Assembly: GCA_025201865.1 (NCBI GenBank)
Contig: MU602856.1
Coordinates: 24,695 to 41,156 of the forward strand
From: Ramicandelaber brevisporus
Lineage: Eukaryota; Kickxellomycota; Ramicandelaberales; Ramicandelaberaceae
Direction: 5' to 3'
DNA: 16,462 bases
Made by a program: the position numbers and the translations under genes. The notes beneath the pieces were generated by a model that did not search any database, was not told the DNA's origin, and was given only the letters and a program-made list of their open reading frames with translations. Below are positions 1 to 9,643 of the stretch, piece after piece. Within the stretch, counting starts at the first letter, position 1; the number at the start of each line of letters is the position of its first letter.

Positions 1-98
1 GGTTGGTTTTAACTAGACTTGAGGAGCAAAAAGAAGGAAAAAGAATAAGGGTCAAAGTGCTAACAGAGGAAAAAAAGGAAGTAAAAGTTAAGAGGAAT
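1..98. other. 3' flank of the large DUF3712-type gene
   Basis: This A/G-rich stretch lies just downstream of the stop codon of the minus-strand gene at 99-7583, so it should carry that transcript's 3' UTR. I see no AATAAA on the minus strand here; the poly(A) site either uses a variant signal or lies beyond the window. Confidence 0.4.
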
Positions 99-3000
99 TT
101 AAATGTGCAAATAGTTTGGCACATCCTTCTGTGTCAAAGCTGGCTTGCTAGTGTAACCGTTGCCAGCCGAGTTGCCAACAATTGCCGTGATGCTGAACTT
201 GATATCAACCAGCATGGCATCGCCAGATGGAGCGGACTTGACCGCAGCCGGGTGTCTAGCGAGCGCGGCAGTCATGCCCGCAGTCGAGTTGCGGCTGGCT
301 GCAGCTGCCATGGATGACTCTGATGGACCCAAAACCACAGTCAAGTTGTTGGTGCCGTGTGCATCAATTGTGACTGGCGATGGTGGGCGGAATGGCTGTG
401 GAAGCATGGCAATCATGTCACCGTTAAAGTACACCTCGGAGGTATCAATGGACACAATGTGGATGCGAGTGCCGAATGGGTTGAGCATGAAGATGTTGGA
501 CTGCATGTTGGCACCGTCGTTGATGAGGTACGAGTCGGCGTAATCAATGAACTTGGCGTTCATGCCCTGCACCTGAGCGTTGAGCGACACGGCGGCGAAG
601 GCTTGCTGGAGTGGTCCGATCTGGGTCGACGAAGTGCTGCCGTGGATGTTCATGTTGAGAGTCTCGCCCATCAAATAGCGGTTCATGAAATCTTGGCCGG
701 CACCAGCGTTAGCAGGCTGCAAGTGCATCTCAGCGCCGTACGAGTTATCACCAGGCTTGAGGCGCAGGTTATCAATCATGACGAAGCCGAGCTCGGTGGC
801 AGAGGTGGCAACATTGAGCTGAGTGGTGCCGTCAGTGATGAGGTCAATGTTGGACGGGTTGTACAGAGTGGTGTTGAGCTTCATGATCAGGTAGTCGCGG
901 GTACCACCAGTAATCTCGACATTGCTGACGGTTGGTGGCTTGGCCTTGAGACCCTGCAGACCCTTGAGAGTGGAGTCGACGTCAACTGGCAAGTTGAGGT
1001 TGAGCACACCAATCTTGGTGCCGACAGCAGACGCGGCCTTACCGCTCAGGTGGAATGTCTTGCTCTCCTGCATGGTCAAATCGCGAGTGAACGACTGCAT
1101 TGCGCCGTGACCAGCATCTGGAACAACCATCTTGACATCAGTGAAATCCATGTTGATGGTGTTGCCATTGTTCTTGACAGCACGGGTTGGAATCTCGAGG
1201 TGGTTGGCAATAGTGCCGCCGTTGACGATATCAACACCAATGCCAACCTTGGAGATGTCAACAAAAATGTTGAATGGCAGCTTGAATGTGGCATCGGTGC
1301 TGGTGGACGATGAGAGACCGTTCCATGGATCCTTGACGCTGAACTTCATCTTCAAGTCGTTCATGGTGATTGAGCGGATAATGTTCTCGGGCTTCTGGCC
1401 AGGCAATTGGCCGTAGCCAGGCAAGGACAGCGCAATGATGAGGTGCGAGAATGGAGCCTGCAACCATGGTGGTGGAGAGCTGGCGCCAGGTGGAATAACA
1501 GAGACACCCTTGATCTCAATATCGCTCGACTTGCCGACCAGGAAGTTGTTGAACATGTCGGAAATCTTGGCCAGCGCACCAGAATCAGACTGTGGACGGA
1601 GAGTGCCAACCATGGTGACGGTGTTGTTGGCCTTGGCCTTGAGCGCCATGTTGCTCTCGGAGCGAACGCGGCCAAGGTTGACCAGCTTGCCAACATCCGC
1701 GTCGTGTCCCAAGAATGAGTCAAACTGGACGCTGCCCAGATCAATGGCAATGTTGGATGGATTGTACAGAGAAGCACCCATCTTGATCTGGATATCGTCG
1801 CCTGGAGAAGACTGCGACAAATCAAAGCTGGTGATGGTAACCTTGTTCAAGCCATCGAAGCCAAGCAGTGGGATCTGCTTGGTGAGCTTAATGTTCGGGA
1901 ACTCGAAGCCAAGAGCCTTGACGAGCACCTTCTCAGACTTGATGGTCCAGTTGAAGTTCGGAGCCTGCATCATCTTTGCAGTAAACTTGGCGAAGGCAGC
2001 CATGTCAGAGATGGCAAAAGTAGCCTTGTCATCAAGAGTGGCGCCTTTACCAGCGTACACATTGACATCGGAGAGAGCCATCGAGCCAAGCTTGTCGTTG
2101 TCCTCAGAGTAAACCTCAACACCGCCAACGAACGAGATGATGGCATCGAGTGGACCGGCATTGGCAACGGAGCCCTTGATGCCAGCAGTGAACATGGTGG
2201 ACTGCAGGTCAGACATGGTAACGTTGTCAACAGTCATCACAGAGCGGGTGACAATGTTCTGGACAATTGGAGCACCAAGCAACTCAACCAGGTAAATGAC
2301 AGTCTCATCAACACGCAGTGGAACACCATTCTGAGAGTAGGAGATTGGAACAGCATACTGATCCATGGCAGCACCAGCATCGAGAACAATATCAACCTTG
2401 ACACCAGAGATGGCACGAATGATGATGCGAGTGATGTCGTCACGCTGATCGCGCTTGGCAAATGGACGAGTACGAGCGCCAATCAAGTCAGCAATAGCGC
2501 CGCCAACCTTATCCTTGTTGCCACCAGAACCAATGTGCTTGTCATGGATATCACCGAGTTTGCCGATAAAGTCAAGCAGAGTAACACCAGTTGACTCATC
2601 AGAGTTCCAGAGCAGAGGCATCTCCTGGGGATACAAATCGAGCAGCTGGCCAACAACACCCAGATCAACGCCATTGTCAGCGGCAGCGGAGCGGATAAAG
2701 TTGATGAGCACCTTTGGATTCAGGTTGAGCTTGATTGGAATGCCAGTACGGGTAGCGTTGGACTTGCCGGCACAGACAAATGGATCGGAAGACAAGTCGG
2801 CATCGATTGAGCCGAGTGGAATGCCCTTGTAAGTGACGTTGGACTTGATCTTGAAGATGGACAGCGGGGCAGTGAATGGATTGACCATTGTGAAGCCGGC
2901 GGTGGCAGTGCCGGGCTTGGCTGGAGGTGGCTCGATGCGCAGACTGGCTTCGCTGATGAGCTTGACCTTGTTACCAGGAACCTCAGACTCAAAGTGCAGC

Positions 3001-6000
3001 TTGCTGAACGCCTGCTTGAGAGATGGAATGTCAGTCGAGCCAGTGGTGCCTTGCATGACACCAGTGGTGTTTGCACCATTGATGTACTTGGTGAGGAACT
3101 CAAGGCCAGTGGGGATAGCAGCGCCGGCCGGGTGGAAGTGAGCAGTTGGGAAGACGTGGTTGTCGCCCATCTTGATATCAACGTCCATCTCAACCTCACC
3201 AACCTTGGCGCCAGAGTAAGACAGGTCAAAGAAGGCTGGGTTGGAAACAGTCAGGTTAACATTGGACGGGTTGTTGATGTTGGTGTCCAGCTTGATGTTG
3301 AGAACAGACTTGGTGCCGCTAACGACATCAATGCCGTTGACAATTGGCTGGTGAGGAACAATCAAGCCCTGGAGACCCTTGAATGTAGTGTCAACTTCAA
3401 TTGGGACAACCAAGTCAAGCAGACCAACACCAGTCATTGCATTGGTTACAGCCTCACCACTCAGGTGGACAGTCTTCTCAACACCAGAAGTAACATCAGC
3501 CAGGAACTTCTCAAACGCAGCACGAGCAGCGCTGCCTGGCAACACTTGGAATGGAACGCCTTCAAACGAGGTGACAATAGTCTTGTCATCGTTGGATGCA
3601 GCAAGGTCGGGGGTAACGAGACGAGCAAAGGCAACACCGCCGTCAGACACAGTCACGTTCTGGCGGATCTTGCGGACACCAAGCGAGATTGGGAATGGCA
3701 TCTTGTAGTTGGCACGAACTGGGTTGGCAGAAGTGGCTGGTGCGTAGGCAGTGTCTGGAGTGAACTTCATGGCATTGGTCGTGAGCTCGAGACTCTCAAC
3801 AACCTTAAAGTCCTTGAGACCAGGCAGCTCCAGATTGACAGACAGCTTCTTGAATGCAGCATTGAGCCAGCTGGCGGTGCTATTGCCAGTGACAGTACGA
3901 GAGCCCTCAGAGGTGACTGGCTGGTTCTTGCCCGAGAGATACTTGTTCATCAATTCACCAACGGTCAGCAACTTGCCACCCTCAGTCTGTGGCTCCAGGC
4001 TGCCAGCAAGGGCAACATCGGCAGTGGCGAGTGGCTTCAAGATGAGTTTGTCGTTTGAAATCTGACCAAGAATAGTCTTTGTGCTTGCATCAACAACATT
4101 GAGAGTAGCCACACCCATATCCAGACCAACCTGAGATGGATTCTTCATTGTGGTTCCAATGGCCAGTTTAATACCCTGCTGCTGACCGTGGTTAACATCA
4201 CCTGGCATGTCAAATTTAGTAAGAGTGACAGCATCCTTGAATCCATTCATTCCTTTGAGTGTAACAGACTTGTTCATTCCAACGTCGGCAATTTCCACAC
4301 CAAGAGCAGTGATGGACATGTTGCGAGAGCGAAGAGTCCAGGCAAAGTCAGCTGCCTCAATCATGTGGCCAGAGAAATCAGTCATGTGAGCAACATCTGT
4401 AATAGTCATCTGCGCATCCTGTTCAAACGATGCACCTTCGTTGGCCTTGTTGTGAATAGTATCAAGCGCAACATGTCCAATGGCACGATTATTCCAGTGA
4501 ACCTGCATTGGGTCAACAAAGTTGAAGCTGGCTGAGAGTGGACCAGACTTGCTGATCGAGCCGGCCATTTGAACCTTGGCGGCAGTCTCAGCAGCAGAGT
4601 GCATAAACACAGACTCAACACCCATTGCAGCGTTGGTGACAATCTTCTGGACAATCGGACGAGCAACTGGCGCAACCAGGAAGCGCATCGAATCATCAGT
4701 GGCAACGTGGACACTTGACTGGATGAGATTGATCTGAGTGCGGTACTTGCCAACTTGAATGTACGACTTGACATTGAGATCAGCCGCAAGACGCTTGGTG
4801 GCATCAACAACAAACGTGCGTGCGTTGAATCTGTCCAAATCCAAGTTACGTGGAATAGCACGAGCACGGCCCATGGCGCGATCCTGCTCAAGCTTACGAA
4901 GAGCACGGCGGGTTGATTCAAGTGGAACACCAGGCACCCGGTAGTCACCAAGAGCCAAGACACCCAAGAACAGTGAAGTGTCGATCTGAGCGCGCTCCTT
5001 GGCGTTAAAGTACAGCATACTGATGAGAGGCTCTGGAGTCAGGTTCAATGCCACTGGCAGGTTGGAGGTGGCGGATGAACGAGCTGGAACACTGAATGAG
5101 TTCCAGCCTCCACGAGAAGAGTCAACATCAGCATTGCCGAGCTCAAGCATGGAACCAGCAGCACCCTGAGACTGAATGCCAGAATTAATTGAGAGAACAG
5201 ACAAATCAGCCTTGAATGGATTGCTCATTTCAACGCCAGCGCCAGCAGACTTGGTGCGCTCGGCATCCCATGGAACGCTAAGAGATGCGCCAGTAATGAT
5301 ATCCTTCTTCAAGCCTGGCATGCTTGCACCAATGCACAGCTTGGAGATGGCATTCTTCAGTGGCGGCAGGTTGATCGACTCAAGAGTACCCTTGATCTGG
5401 ACTGGAGTGCTTGGGTTCTTGTTGACATAGCGATTCAGCAAGTCCATGCCCTGCTGGTTGTTGTTTGGCTGGAACAAGGAGGTGGCACTCAATGCATTCT
5501 CACCATTGGCAAGCTTGAGCTGTGGAAGAGTAACTGAGCCGACATCAGCGCCAGCATGCACCATCTGGAATGTGACATCAGAGTTGAGAGTGAGTGAGAT
5601 TGGGGCTGGGTTGGTCATTGACAGGGCAAGGTCCAGGTTGAGGCCAGACTCTGTGCCGTCGGTGACATCAAGAGATGAGATCTGAGGAGGAGCAGAGTTG
5701 AGACCCTGCAGACCACCGAGGGACGAGTTGACGTTGAATGGAATGCCAGACAGAGTGAGTGGGCCGAGTGGAGTGTCAACCTTTGCAGTGGCAACACCAG
5801 CAACACGGAAGCCGACGGTAGAGGACATTGTCAGATCAGTGCAGAAGTCGTCAAAGTGTGGCCGGTTAGCATCAGCGACATTCATGGTGACATTGGTCAA
5901 TCCAAACTGAATGGTGTTCTTGTCATTGCGAGAATTAGAGAATGGAGCATTCAGCGAAACAACCTCATTGTCGCCACGGAAGATGGTCATGTTATTGGCA

Positions 6001-7583
6001 ACCTGAGTCATGTTGAGCGAGAAGCCAAATGGCATCTCGTACTGAGCAACAATGGACTTGGATGAAGACACTGGAGCGTATGGCTTGGATGGCTGGAACT
6101 CGAGATTCATGTCCTCGATGGCAATGGCTTTGATCAAGCTCATTGGAGTCAGTGGAGCCAGGGGGACGTTGAGAACCATTGCCTTGAGACCCTTGCTGAG
6201 CCAAGAGACCTCGTTCTTGCCATCTGGCTTGACAGAGACACCAACCGCAGAGGTGTTTGATGGAATGTTGCGGACGTAGTTGGTGAACAGCTCAGACAGC
6301 ACGGCACTACCAGAGCTGCCACTGCTTGGGCGCTTGATAATACCAGCCAAGTTCAAGTTGGTGCCAGCGCGACCAAGAGTAGCACCGTCGGCAGAGACAA
6401 TTCCGAGCTCGTAGTCGTTGAACAGCATCTTCAGGTCAATGGTGCCAAGCTGAATGGAAATGGGAGAAGGGTTCTGCATATCAGTCGACAGCTTCACAAC
6501 AACACCGTTGCCACCTGGAGCATCGTTTGGAATGTCAAACTTGGTAATCTTGACGTTCTTCAGGCCATCCATGCCGCCAATCTCAACATTCTTGGTCAGG
6601 TCAAGCTCCTTTGTGGTCAAACCGAGTGCCTTGACCTTAACCTTGCCGTCAAGCTTCCAAGTGAAAGACTTGTCGTTGAGCATGTGGGTAGAGAAATCGC
6701 CCAAAACGTCGGCATTGGCAACTGTCATTGTGGTCTTGGCCTTGACTGTGCCACTGCCGCCAGACACATAAGCATCTGGCATGTTAACTTTGCCAAGCAG
6801 CAGGTTATTCCAGGTGATGTTGACTGGCCCAACAAACTGGATTGTGGCAGAGAATGGACCCGTGTCGGTGAGCTCAGACACAAACTCCATCTCCATCGAC
6901 GTCTCCTGCGGGTTGGTGATGTCGGCAGACTTGAACGACATCTTGGACTTGTTGATGCTGCTCTGGGCAACAGCTGGGAAGATGACAAAGATGATGAGCG
7001 GAATCAGAATGGCCAGCAGGACGAGCGTCAGGCCAATGCACCAGTACCAGTACTTGCGCTTGCGATAGAAGCGCTCCTTTGGTGCTGCTGTGAGAAGAAC
7101 AGGAACAGCGCCATCTTCGCTCGGTGGCAGATGATCAACAGATCGAACGGCGACATCTGCGTTGTTGGAGTTGTAGACAGCCATCAGAGCAACAGCCGCT
7201 GCTGCGTTGGCATCGGCTGCGGCGGCTGCAGCGGCAGCGGCATCAGCGGCGGAAACGAGAGCAATATCGCCAGCCGTAGCAGCAGTAGCGGCGGCAGTGG
7301 TGGTGGTTGTGGTTTGGTGGTTATGGTTGAGAGCATCATCGCCAGTGACAGATTCAAACTGTGAGCCGATGGATCTGCGCGCGTCGTCATCATAGTTATC
7401 GACATCTACAATGGCAGCGGCGGCATTATCAACATCAAAGCTGACAGCGCGCTCTGGTGCAGGCTTGTGAAGAGCCAGAGTACCAGCGGTAGCGGCGGCG
7501 GTAGCAGCGGCAGCGTCGTCGTTGCTCAATGCAGAGTCCCGGAGATCCAGGAAGCTGCGATTGGGCACCGCTTCAGCTGACAT
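99..7583 (-). CDS. Giant single-pass membrane protein with LEA2/DUF3712-like super-repeats
   Basis: The ORF encodes 2,494 residues, ATG at 7583 and TAA at 99-101, with no intron needed. Residues 1-170 are Ala-rich low complexity and end in a basic cluster (KERFYRKRKYWYW). Residues ~181-205 form one hydrophobic span (LTLVLLAILIPLIIFVIF), giving N-in/C-out topology. The remainder is three related units starting near 204, 977 and 1773. GP-F/L-S/D-A motifs recur near 240, 1013 and 1810; NVKITKFD-type motifs near 341, 1118 and 1913; GLQGL near 622, 1401 and 2206. The period is ~780-800 residues. Many N-x-S/T sequons fit a luminal or extracellular domain. Basic linkers lie near 884-922 and 1702. 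The arrangement matches the fungal DUF3712/LEA14-like family. By family knowledge this includes the yeast vacuolar membrane protein Tag1, which acts in autophagy termination; orthology to Tag1 is not shown. The role is unknown; vacuolar membrane or cell surface is inferred. Confidence is high that this is a gene and moderate for the family. Confidence 0.88.
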   Translation of the reverse strand: MSAEAVPNRSFLDLRDSALSNDDAAAATAAATAGTLALHKPAPERAVSFDVDNAAAAIVDVDNYDDDARRSIGSQFESVTGDDALNHNHQTTTTTTAAATAATAGDIALVSAADAAAAAAAAADANAAAAVALMAVYNSNNADVAVRSVDHLPPSEDGAVPVLLTAAPKERFYRKRKYWYWCIGLTLVLLAILIPLIIFVIFPAVAQSSINKSKMSFKSADITNPQETSMEMEFVSELTDTGPFSATIQFVGPVNITWNNLLLGKVNMPDAYVSGGSGTVKAKTTMTVANADVLGDFSTHMLNDKSFTWKLDGKVKVKALGLTTKELDLTKNVEIGGMDGLKNVKITKFDIPNDAPGGNGVVVKLSTDMQNPSPISIQLGTIDLKMLFNDYELGIVSADGATLGRAGTNLNLAGIIKRPSSGSSGSAVLSELFTNYVRNIPSNTSAVGVSVKPDGKNEVSWLSKGLKAMVLNVPLAPLTPMSLIKAIAIEDMNLEFQPSKPYAPVSSSKSIVAQYEMPFGFSLNMTQVANNMTIFRGDNEVVSLNAPFSNSRNDKNTIQFGLTNVTMNVADANRPHFDDFCTDLTMSSTVGFRVAGVATAKVDTPLGPLTLSGIPFNVNSSLGGLQGLNSAPPQISSLDVTDGTESGLNLDLALSMTNPAPISLTLNSDVTFQMVHAGADVGSVTLPQLKLANGENALSATSLFQPNNNQQGMDLLNRYVNKNPSTPVQIKGTLESINLPPLKNAISKLCIGASMPGLKKDIITGASLSVPWDAERTKSAGAGVEMSNPFKADLSVLSINSGIQSQGAAGSMLELGNADVDSSRGGWNSFSVPARSSATSNLPVALNLTPEPLISMLYFNAKERAQIDTSLFLGVLALGDYRVPGVPLESTRRALRKLEQDRAMGRARAIPRNLDLDRFNARTFVVDATKRLAADLNVKSYIQVGKYRTQINLIQSSVHVATDDSMRFLVAPVARPIVQKIVTNAAMGVESVFMHSAAETAAKVQMAGSISKSGPLSASFNFVDPMQVHWNNRAIGHVALDTIHNKANEGASFEQDAQMTITDVAHMTDFSGHMIEAADFAWTLRSRNMSITALGVEIADVGMNKSVTLKGMNGFKDAVTLTKFDMPGDVNHGQQQGIKLAIGTTMKNPSQVGLDMGVATLNVVDASTKTILGQISNDKLILKPLATADVALAGSLEPQTEGGKLLTVGELMNKYLSGKNQPVTSEGSRTVTGNSTASWLNAAFKKLSVNLELPGLKDFKVVESLELTTNAMKFTPDTAYAPATSANPVRANYKMPFPISLGVRKIRQNVTVSDGGVAFARLVTPDLAASNDDKTIVTSFEGVPFQVLPGSAARAAFEKFLADVTSGVEKTVHLSGEAVTNAMTGVGLLDLVVPIEVDTTFKGLQGLIVPHQPIVNGIDVVSGTKSVLNIKLDTNINNPSNVNLTVSNPAFFDLSYSGAKVGEVEMDVDIKMGDNHVFPTAHFHPAGAAIPTGLEFLTKYINGANTTGVMQGTTGSTDIPSLKQAFSKLHFESEVPGNKVKLISEASLRIEPPPAKPGTATAGFTMVNPFTAPLSIFKIKSNVTYKGIPLGSIDADLSSDPFVCAGKSNATRTGIPIKLNLNPKVLINFIRSAAADNGVDLGVVGQLLDLYPQEMPLLWNSDESTGVTLLDFIGKLGDIHDKHIGSGGNKDKVGGAIADLIGARTRPFAKRDQRDDITRIIIRAISGVKVDIVLDAGAAMDQYAVPISYSQNGVPLRVDETVIYLVELLGAPIVQNIVTRSVMTVDNVTMSDLQSTMFTAGIKGSVANAGPLDAIISFVGGVEVYSEDNDKLGSMALSDVNVYAGKGATLDDKATFAISDMAAFAKFTAKMMQAPNFNWTIKSEKVLVKALGFEFPNIKLTKQIPLLGFDGLNKVTITSFDLSQSSPGDDIQIKMGASLYNPSNIAIDLGSVQFDSFLGHDADVGKLVNLGRVRSESNMALKAKANNTVTMVGTLRPQSDSGALAKISDMFNNFLVGKSSDIEIKGVSVIPPGASSPPPWLQAPFSHLIIALSLPGYGQLPGQKPENIIRSITMNDLKMKFSVKDPWNGLSSSTSTDATFKLPFNIFVDISKVGIGVDIVNGGTIANHLEIPTRAVKNNGNTINMDFTDVKMVVPDAGHGAMQSFTRDLTMQESKTFHLSGKAASAVGTKIGVLNLNLPVDVDSTLKGLQGLKAKPPTVSNVEITGGTRDYLIMKLNTTLYNPSNIDLITDGTTQLNVATSATELGFVMIDNLRLKPGDNSYGAEMHLQPANAGAGQDFMNRYLMGETLNMNIHGSTSSTQIGPLQQAFAAVSLNAQVQGMNAKFIDYADSYLINDGANMQSNIFMLNPFGTRIHIVSIDTSEVYFNGDMIAMLPQPFRPPSPVTIDAHGTNNLTVVLGPSESSMAAAASRNSTAGMTAALARHPAAVKSAPSGDAMLVDIKFSITAIVGNSAGNGYTSKPALTQKDVPNYLHI
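7160..7530 (-). repeat. Low-complexity Ala/Thr-coding tracts
   Basis: GCN-rich runs encode Ala and Thr tracts, including an uninterrupted run of nine Ala and a run of six Thr, in the cytoplasmic tail before the membrane span of the large protein. The codons are mixed (GCC, GCT, GCA), so this is protein-level low complexity more than a pure microsatellite. It is likely disordered. Confidence 0.7.
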
Positions 7584-7980
7584 TGCTAATCACACGCACA
7601 CAGCCTTCCTTCAGTCAGCAATCAAACGAAAAGAAAAGAAAGGAGTGGAGAGTGGAATGAGTGACTGAGGCGATCTGTTCACTTTTTGATGACGATACTG
7701 ATGCTATCAATAATGATGATGATGAGAAGTATTATGGAGATTGTATGATTGAGTTAGTATGGAGAGTGATGAGAATGGAGTGGTATGGAGAGAGTGTTTG
7801 TGTAATTAGGTGTGTACTGCGAAGCAGGCGAGTGTGGTTGTCGAAGAAGAGGAAGAATGAAAGAACGAATGAAAGGGACAAAAAAAAATAACAAAGCAGA
7901 ACGAGGTCAAGAATCGTCCTTCCGTCCGTCGTGGCTTGTCTTCAAGAATTACTGTCCCACTGCGAATGAGCTCGAAGAAG
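7584..7980 (-). promoter_or_regulatory. Probable 5' leader and promoter of the large membrane protein gene
   Basis: The plus strand is purine-rich here, so the coding (minus) strand carries long C/T tracts just upstream of the ATG. Such pyrimidine-rich leaders are common in well-expressed filamentous-fungal genes, and both small peptide genes in this window have them too. I found no clear TATA box. The transcription start is not determinable from the sequence alone. Confidence 0.4.
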
Positions 7981-8183
7981 ACGAAGAAGAAGACAAAGAC
8001 GAAGAAATAAGAAAAACAAAAGAGAGGGCGAAAAGCGAGGTCGGGGGATGGACGCAGTACTCGAATCGATTTTTCTAAAAGACGAAAACGAAGAAGAAGA
8101 CAAAGACGAAGAAATAAGAAAAACAAAAGAGAGGGCGAAAAGCGAGGTCGGGGGATGGACGCAGTACTCGAATCGATTTTTCT
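7981..8183. repeat. Perfect 96-bp tandem direct repeat, period 107 bp
   Basis: Copy 1 (7981-8076) and copy 2 (8088-8183) are identical over 96 bp, separated by an 11-bp spacer (8077-8087). Similarity extends imperfectly a few bases to the left (7974 and 8081). Each copy begins with GAAGAA-type purine repeats and ends with TCGAATCGATTTTTCT. Complete identity in non-coding DNA points to a recent duplication or an assembly artefact. Slippage could have been seeded by the purine repeats. Confidence 0.95.
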
Positions 8184-8317
8184 TTCTTTTATTTCTTTCT
8201 TTTCCTTGACACATCCGCAAGCGCGCGGACGCTGCGGAGCAACATCTCTTAAATCCCAATCCTCAAATAGCGGAGCATAAAGATGGCTGTGTCTGCATGC
8301 TAGCGGAGTTTAATCGC

Positions 8318-8352
8318 TGTTGTGTTGTGTTGTGTTGAGTGGTGTTGAGTGG
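8318..8352. repeat. (GTTGT)n-type tandem repeat
   Basis: TGTTG-type units from 8318 run into two copies of GTTGAGTGGT. This is a simple-sequence repeat in intergenic DNA. Confidence 0.8.
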
Positions 8353-8763
8353 TGTGTAGCGTATAGTGTGATCAAAGCGGATGATTAGGCACTATACAAA
8401 AAGCGTGTGACTGTTAGTTACACTAAAGAGAGAACGAGAGCGGAGCGAAGTGTCATCGGCACCCAACCAACAGCAACACTCACACATCTTTTTTCCCTTT
8501 CGAATGTTGAGGCACTTTTTTGGCGTTGTTGCTACTGCTACTGTAACAAATGCAATGGGACTGTGAAGCCTGTGCTACACTTCGTAAATGACTGGGGAGT
8601 TGAAAAACAAAATAGAAAAAGACACAGTCGACATCATCGTGCATTTGGAACCTTTCGGTATTGTCGGTGCACCGGTTCCTTTATTGCATGCGCAAATGCC
8701 GTTCAAGGGAAACTCACCCATCTTGAACTATTTTCAGTTTTTTTAGCTGGTGTATTTGGGTGC

Positions 8764-8822
8764 ATGTGTGTATGGGCACATGTGTGTACATGTGTACATG
8801 TGTGCATTTGTGTGTGTGTGTG
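8764..8822. repeat. Imperfect TG/CA microsatellite
   Basis: This is alternating TG sequence interrupted by ACA and GCA, ending in an uninterrupted TGTGTGTGTG run. It gives Cys/Val-rich or His/Thr-rich shadow translations in other frames, so those open frames should not be read as genes. Confidence 0.85.
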
Positions 8823-9057
8823 GCACAGGTAGATGTGGGTTCACTTGTGGGCAATTAACCGCGTGACCACATACCACATTGGTAACACAAAGAGGACTGG
8901 TGCGGTTCACCACACAAAATGACAGCTGGCGCACTCGATTCGCACTCAGCCTCCCTTTATTGGGATATGGCTGTGCAACATGCAACATCAACATACGTAA
9001 GCACACAAAGAAAATCCATCGCACTTGCATCGTATTGCAGTTTCATGCAAACTAACA

Positions 9058-9090
9058 AAGAAGAAGAAGAAGAAGAAGAAGAAGAAGAAG
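9058..9090. repeat. (AAG)11 microsatellite
   Basis: Eleven perfect AAG units lie about 120 bp beyond the poly(A) signal of the first peptide gene. On the minus strand they produce a Phe-only run in a spurious open frame. Confidence 0.95.
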
Positions 9091-9207
9091 AAAGCGCGTG
9101 ATATTTTCAAACACCATTGGTGTAATCGAAGACTACTAACTTGAACGTGAACATGTACTGGTTTTAAAAATAAAGAAGGAAAAGCATCAAGTGGCAACAG
9201 CTTAATG

Positions 9208-9213
9208 TTTATT
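9208..9213 (-). terminator. AATAAA polyadenylation signal for peptide gene 1
   Basis: TTTATT on the plus strand reads AATAAA on the minus strand, about 35 nt past the stop codon at 9248-9250. The position suits a very short 3' UTR. Confidence 0.65.
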
Positions 9214-9247
9214 ATTGAAACAAAGTTATAGGGTTGACTGCTTTCTC

Positions 9248-9397
9248 TTAGCAGTCGGCGCATGGACCGTCAGTGCGACCCTTGCAGAAGCAGGCACAGT
9301 AGTCACCCATGCAGGCAGGCTCGGCAGCTGGAGTGGCGGCAACGGCACCAGCGAGGCACAAAACGGCAGCGACGGCGAAGGCAACGGTGAAGCGCAT
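9248..9397 (-). CDS. Small secreted six-cysteine peptide, paralog 1 (49 residues)
   Basis: The ATG at 9397 opens a classic signal peptide: MRFTVAFAVAAVLCLAGAVA, with likely cleavage after AVA near residue 20. The mature part is ~29 residues with six cysteines (C29, C34, C36, C38, C46, C49), pattern C-x4-C-x-C-x-C-x7-C-x2-C, ending on the last Cys. The frame stays open upstream to 9580, but the signal peptide fixes the start here and the TATA box at 9583-9590 puts transcription start downstream of that ATG. The gene at 9912-10049 is a paralog: 17 of 20 signal residues and 18 of the last 24 residues are identical, and this copy has four extra residues (TPAA) after the signal. C/G-ending codons, a TATA box, a C/T-rich leader and AATAAA argue for a real, well-expressed gene. 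I recognise no named family. A disulfide-stabilised or metal-binding peptide is possible (C-x-C-x-C and C-x2-C). Its function is unknown. Confidence 0.85.
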   Translation of the reverse strand: MRFTVAFAVAAVLCLAGAVAATPAAEPACMGDYCACFCKGRTDGPCADC

Positions 9398-9582
9398 ATT
9401 TGCTAGTAGTTTAAGAATGTTTGGGCTGGGTATGCTTGTATGTGAATGAGTGTGTCTGAGTGGAATAGAATGGAGTAGAGAGGAGCAGAATGGAGCAGAA
9501 CGATGGGGGACGAAAGAATAAGTGACGGATGGATGACTGATACAGACTGATGAGGATTGCCACGACACATCTGCGTGCAAAG

Positions 9583-9590
9583 TATTTATA
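9583..9590 (-). promoter_or_regulatory. TATA box of peptide gene 1
   Basis: TATTTATA on the plus strand reads TATAAATA on the minus strand, 186-193 bp upstream of the ATG. A C/T-rich leader lies between it and the start codon. Peptide gene 2 has a TATA-like site at an equivalent distance, and CCGTG precedes both. Confidence 0.7.
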
Positions 9591-9643
9591 TCTCCTCACG
9601 GCGACAACGACAACTACAACGACAACGACAGCGGATCGATATA

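Larger units (their letters stand above)
8184..9057. other. Intergenic region with no convincing gene
   Basis: This stretch lies between the large gene and the first peptide gene. The open frames here (for example 8407-8832 plus and 8743-9030 minus) have low-complexity or unremarkable translations, and the 8407 frame starts with GTG. I found no B-box-like sequence that would suggest a tRNA. It holds two GT-rich tracts (8318-8352 and 8764-8822) and an 8-bp inverted repeat, GTATAGTG at 8361-8368 with CACTATAC at 8390-8397. It may include upstream regulatory sequence for the large gene. Confidence 0.5.

Noticed and set aside
357-1313. 318-codon plus-strand open frame inside the large gene
   Set aside because: It is an antisense shadow of a long codon-biased ORF; similar antisense frames recur along 99-7583 with no family likeness.
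8361-8397. Inverted repeat GTATAGTG/CACTATAC with a 21-nt loop
   Set aside because: One 8-bp match in a 1.6-kb intergenic region is weak, and there is no flanking duplication or ORF suggesting a mobile element.
8407-8832. 141-codon plus-strand open frame with many cysteines
   Set aside because: It opens with GTG, its Cys/Val-rich tail is just the TG microsatellite, and nothing resembles a domain or signal peptide.
8743-9030. 95-codon minus-strand open frame
   Set aside because: The C-terminal third is His/Thr low complexity from the CA repeat, and the rest has no recognisable feature or supporting signals.
9248-9580. A 110-codon version of peptide gene 1 starting at 9580
   Set aside because: The extra 61 residues would bury the signal peptide. 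The TATA box at 9583-9590 implies transcription begins downstream of that ATG, and paralog 2 does not share the extension.
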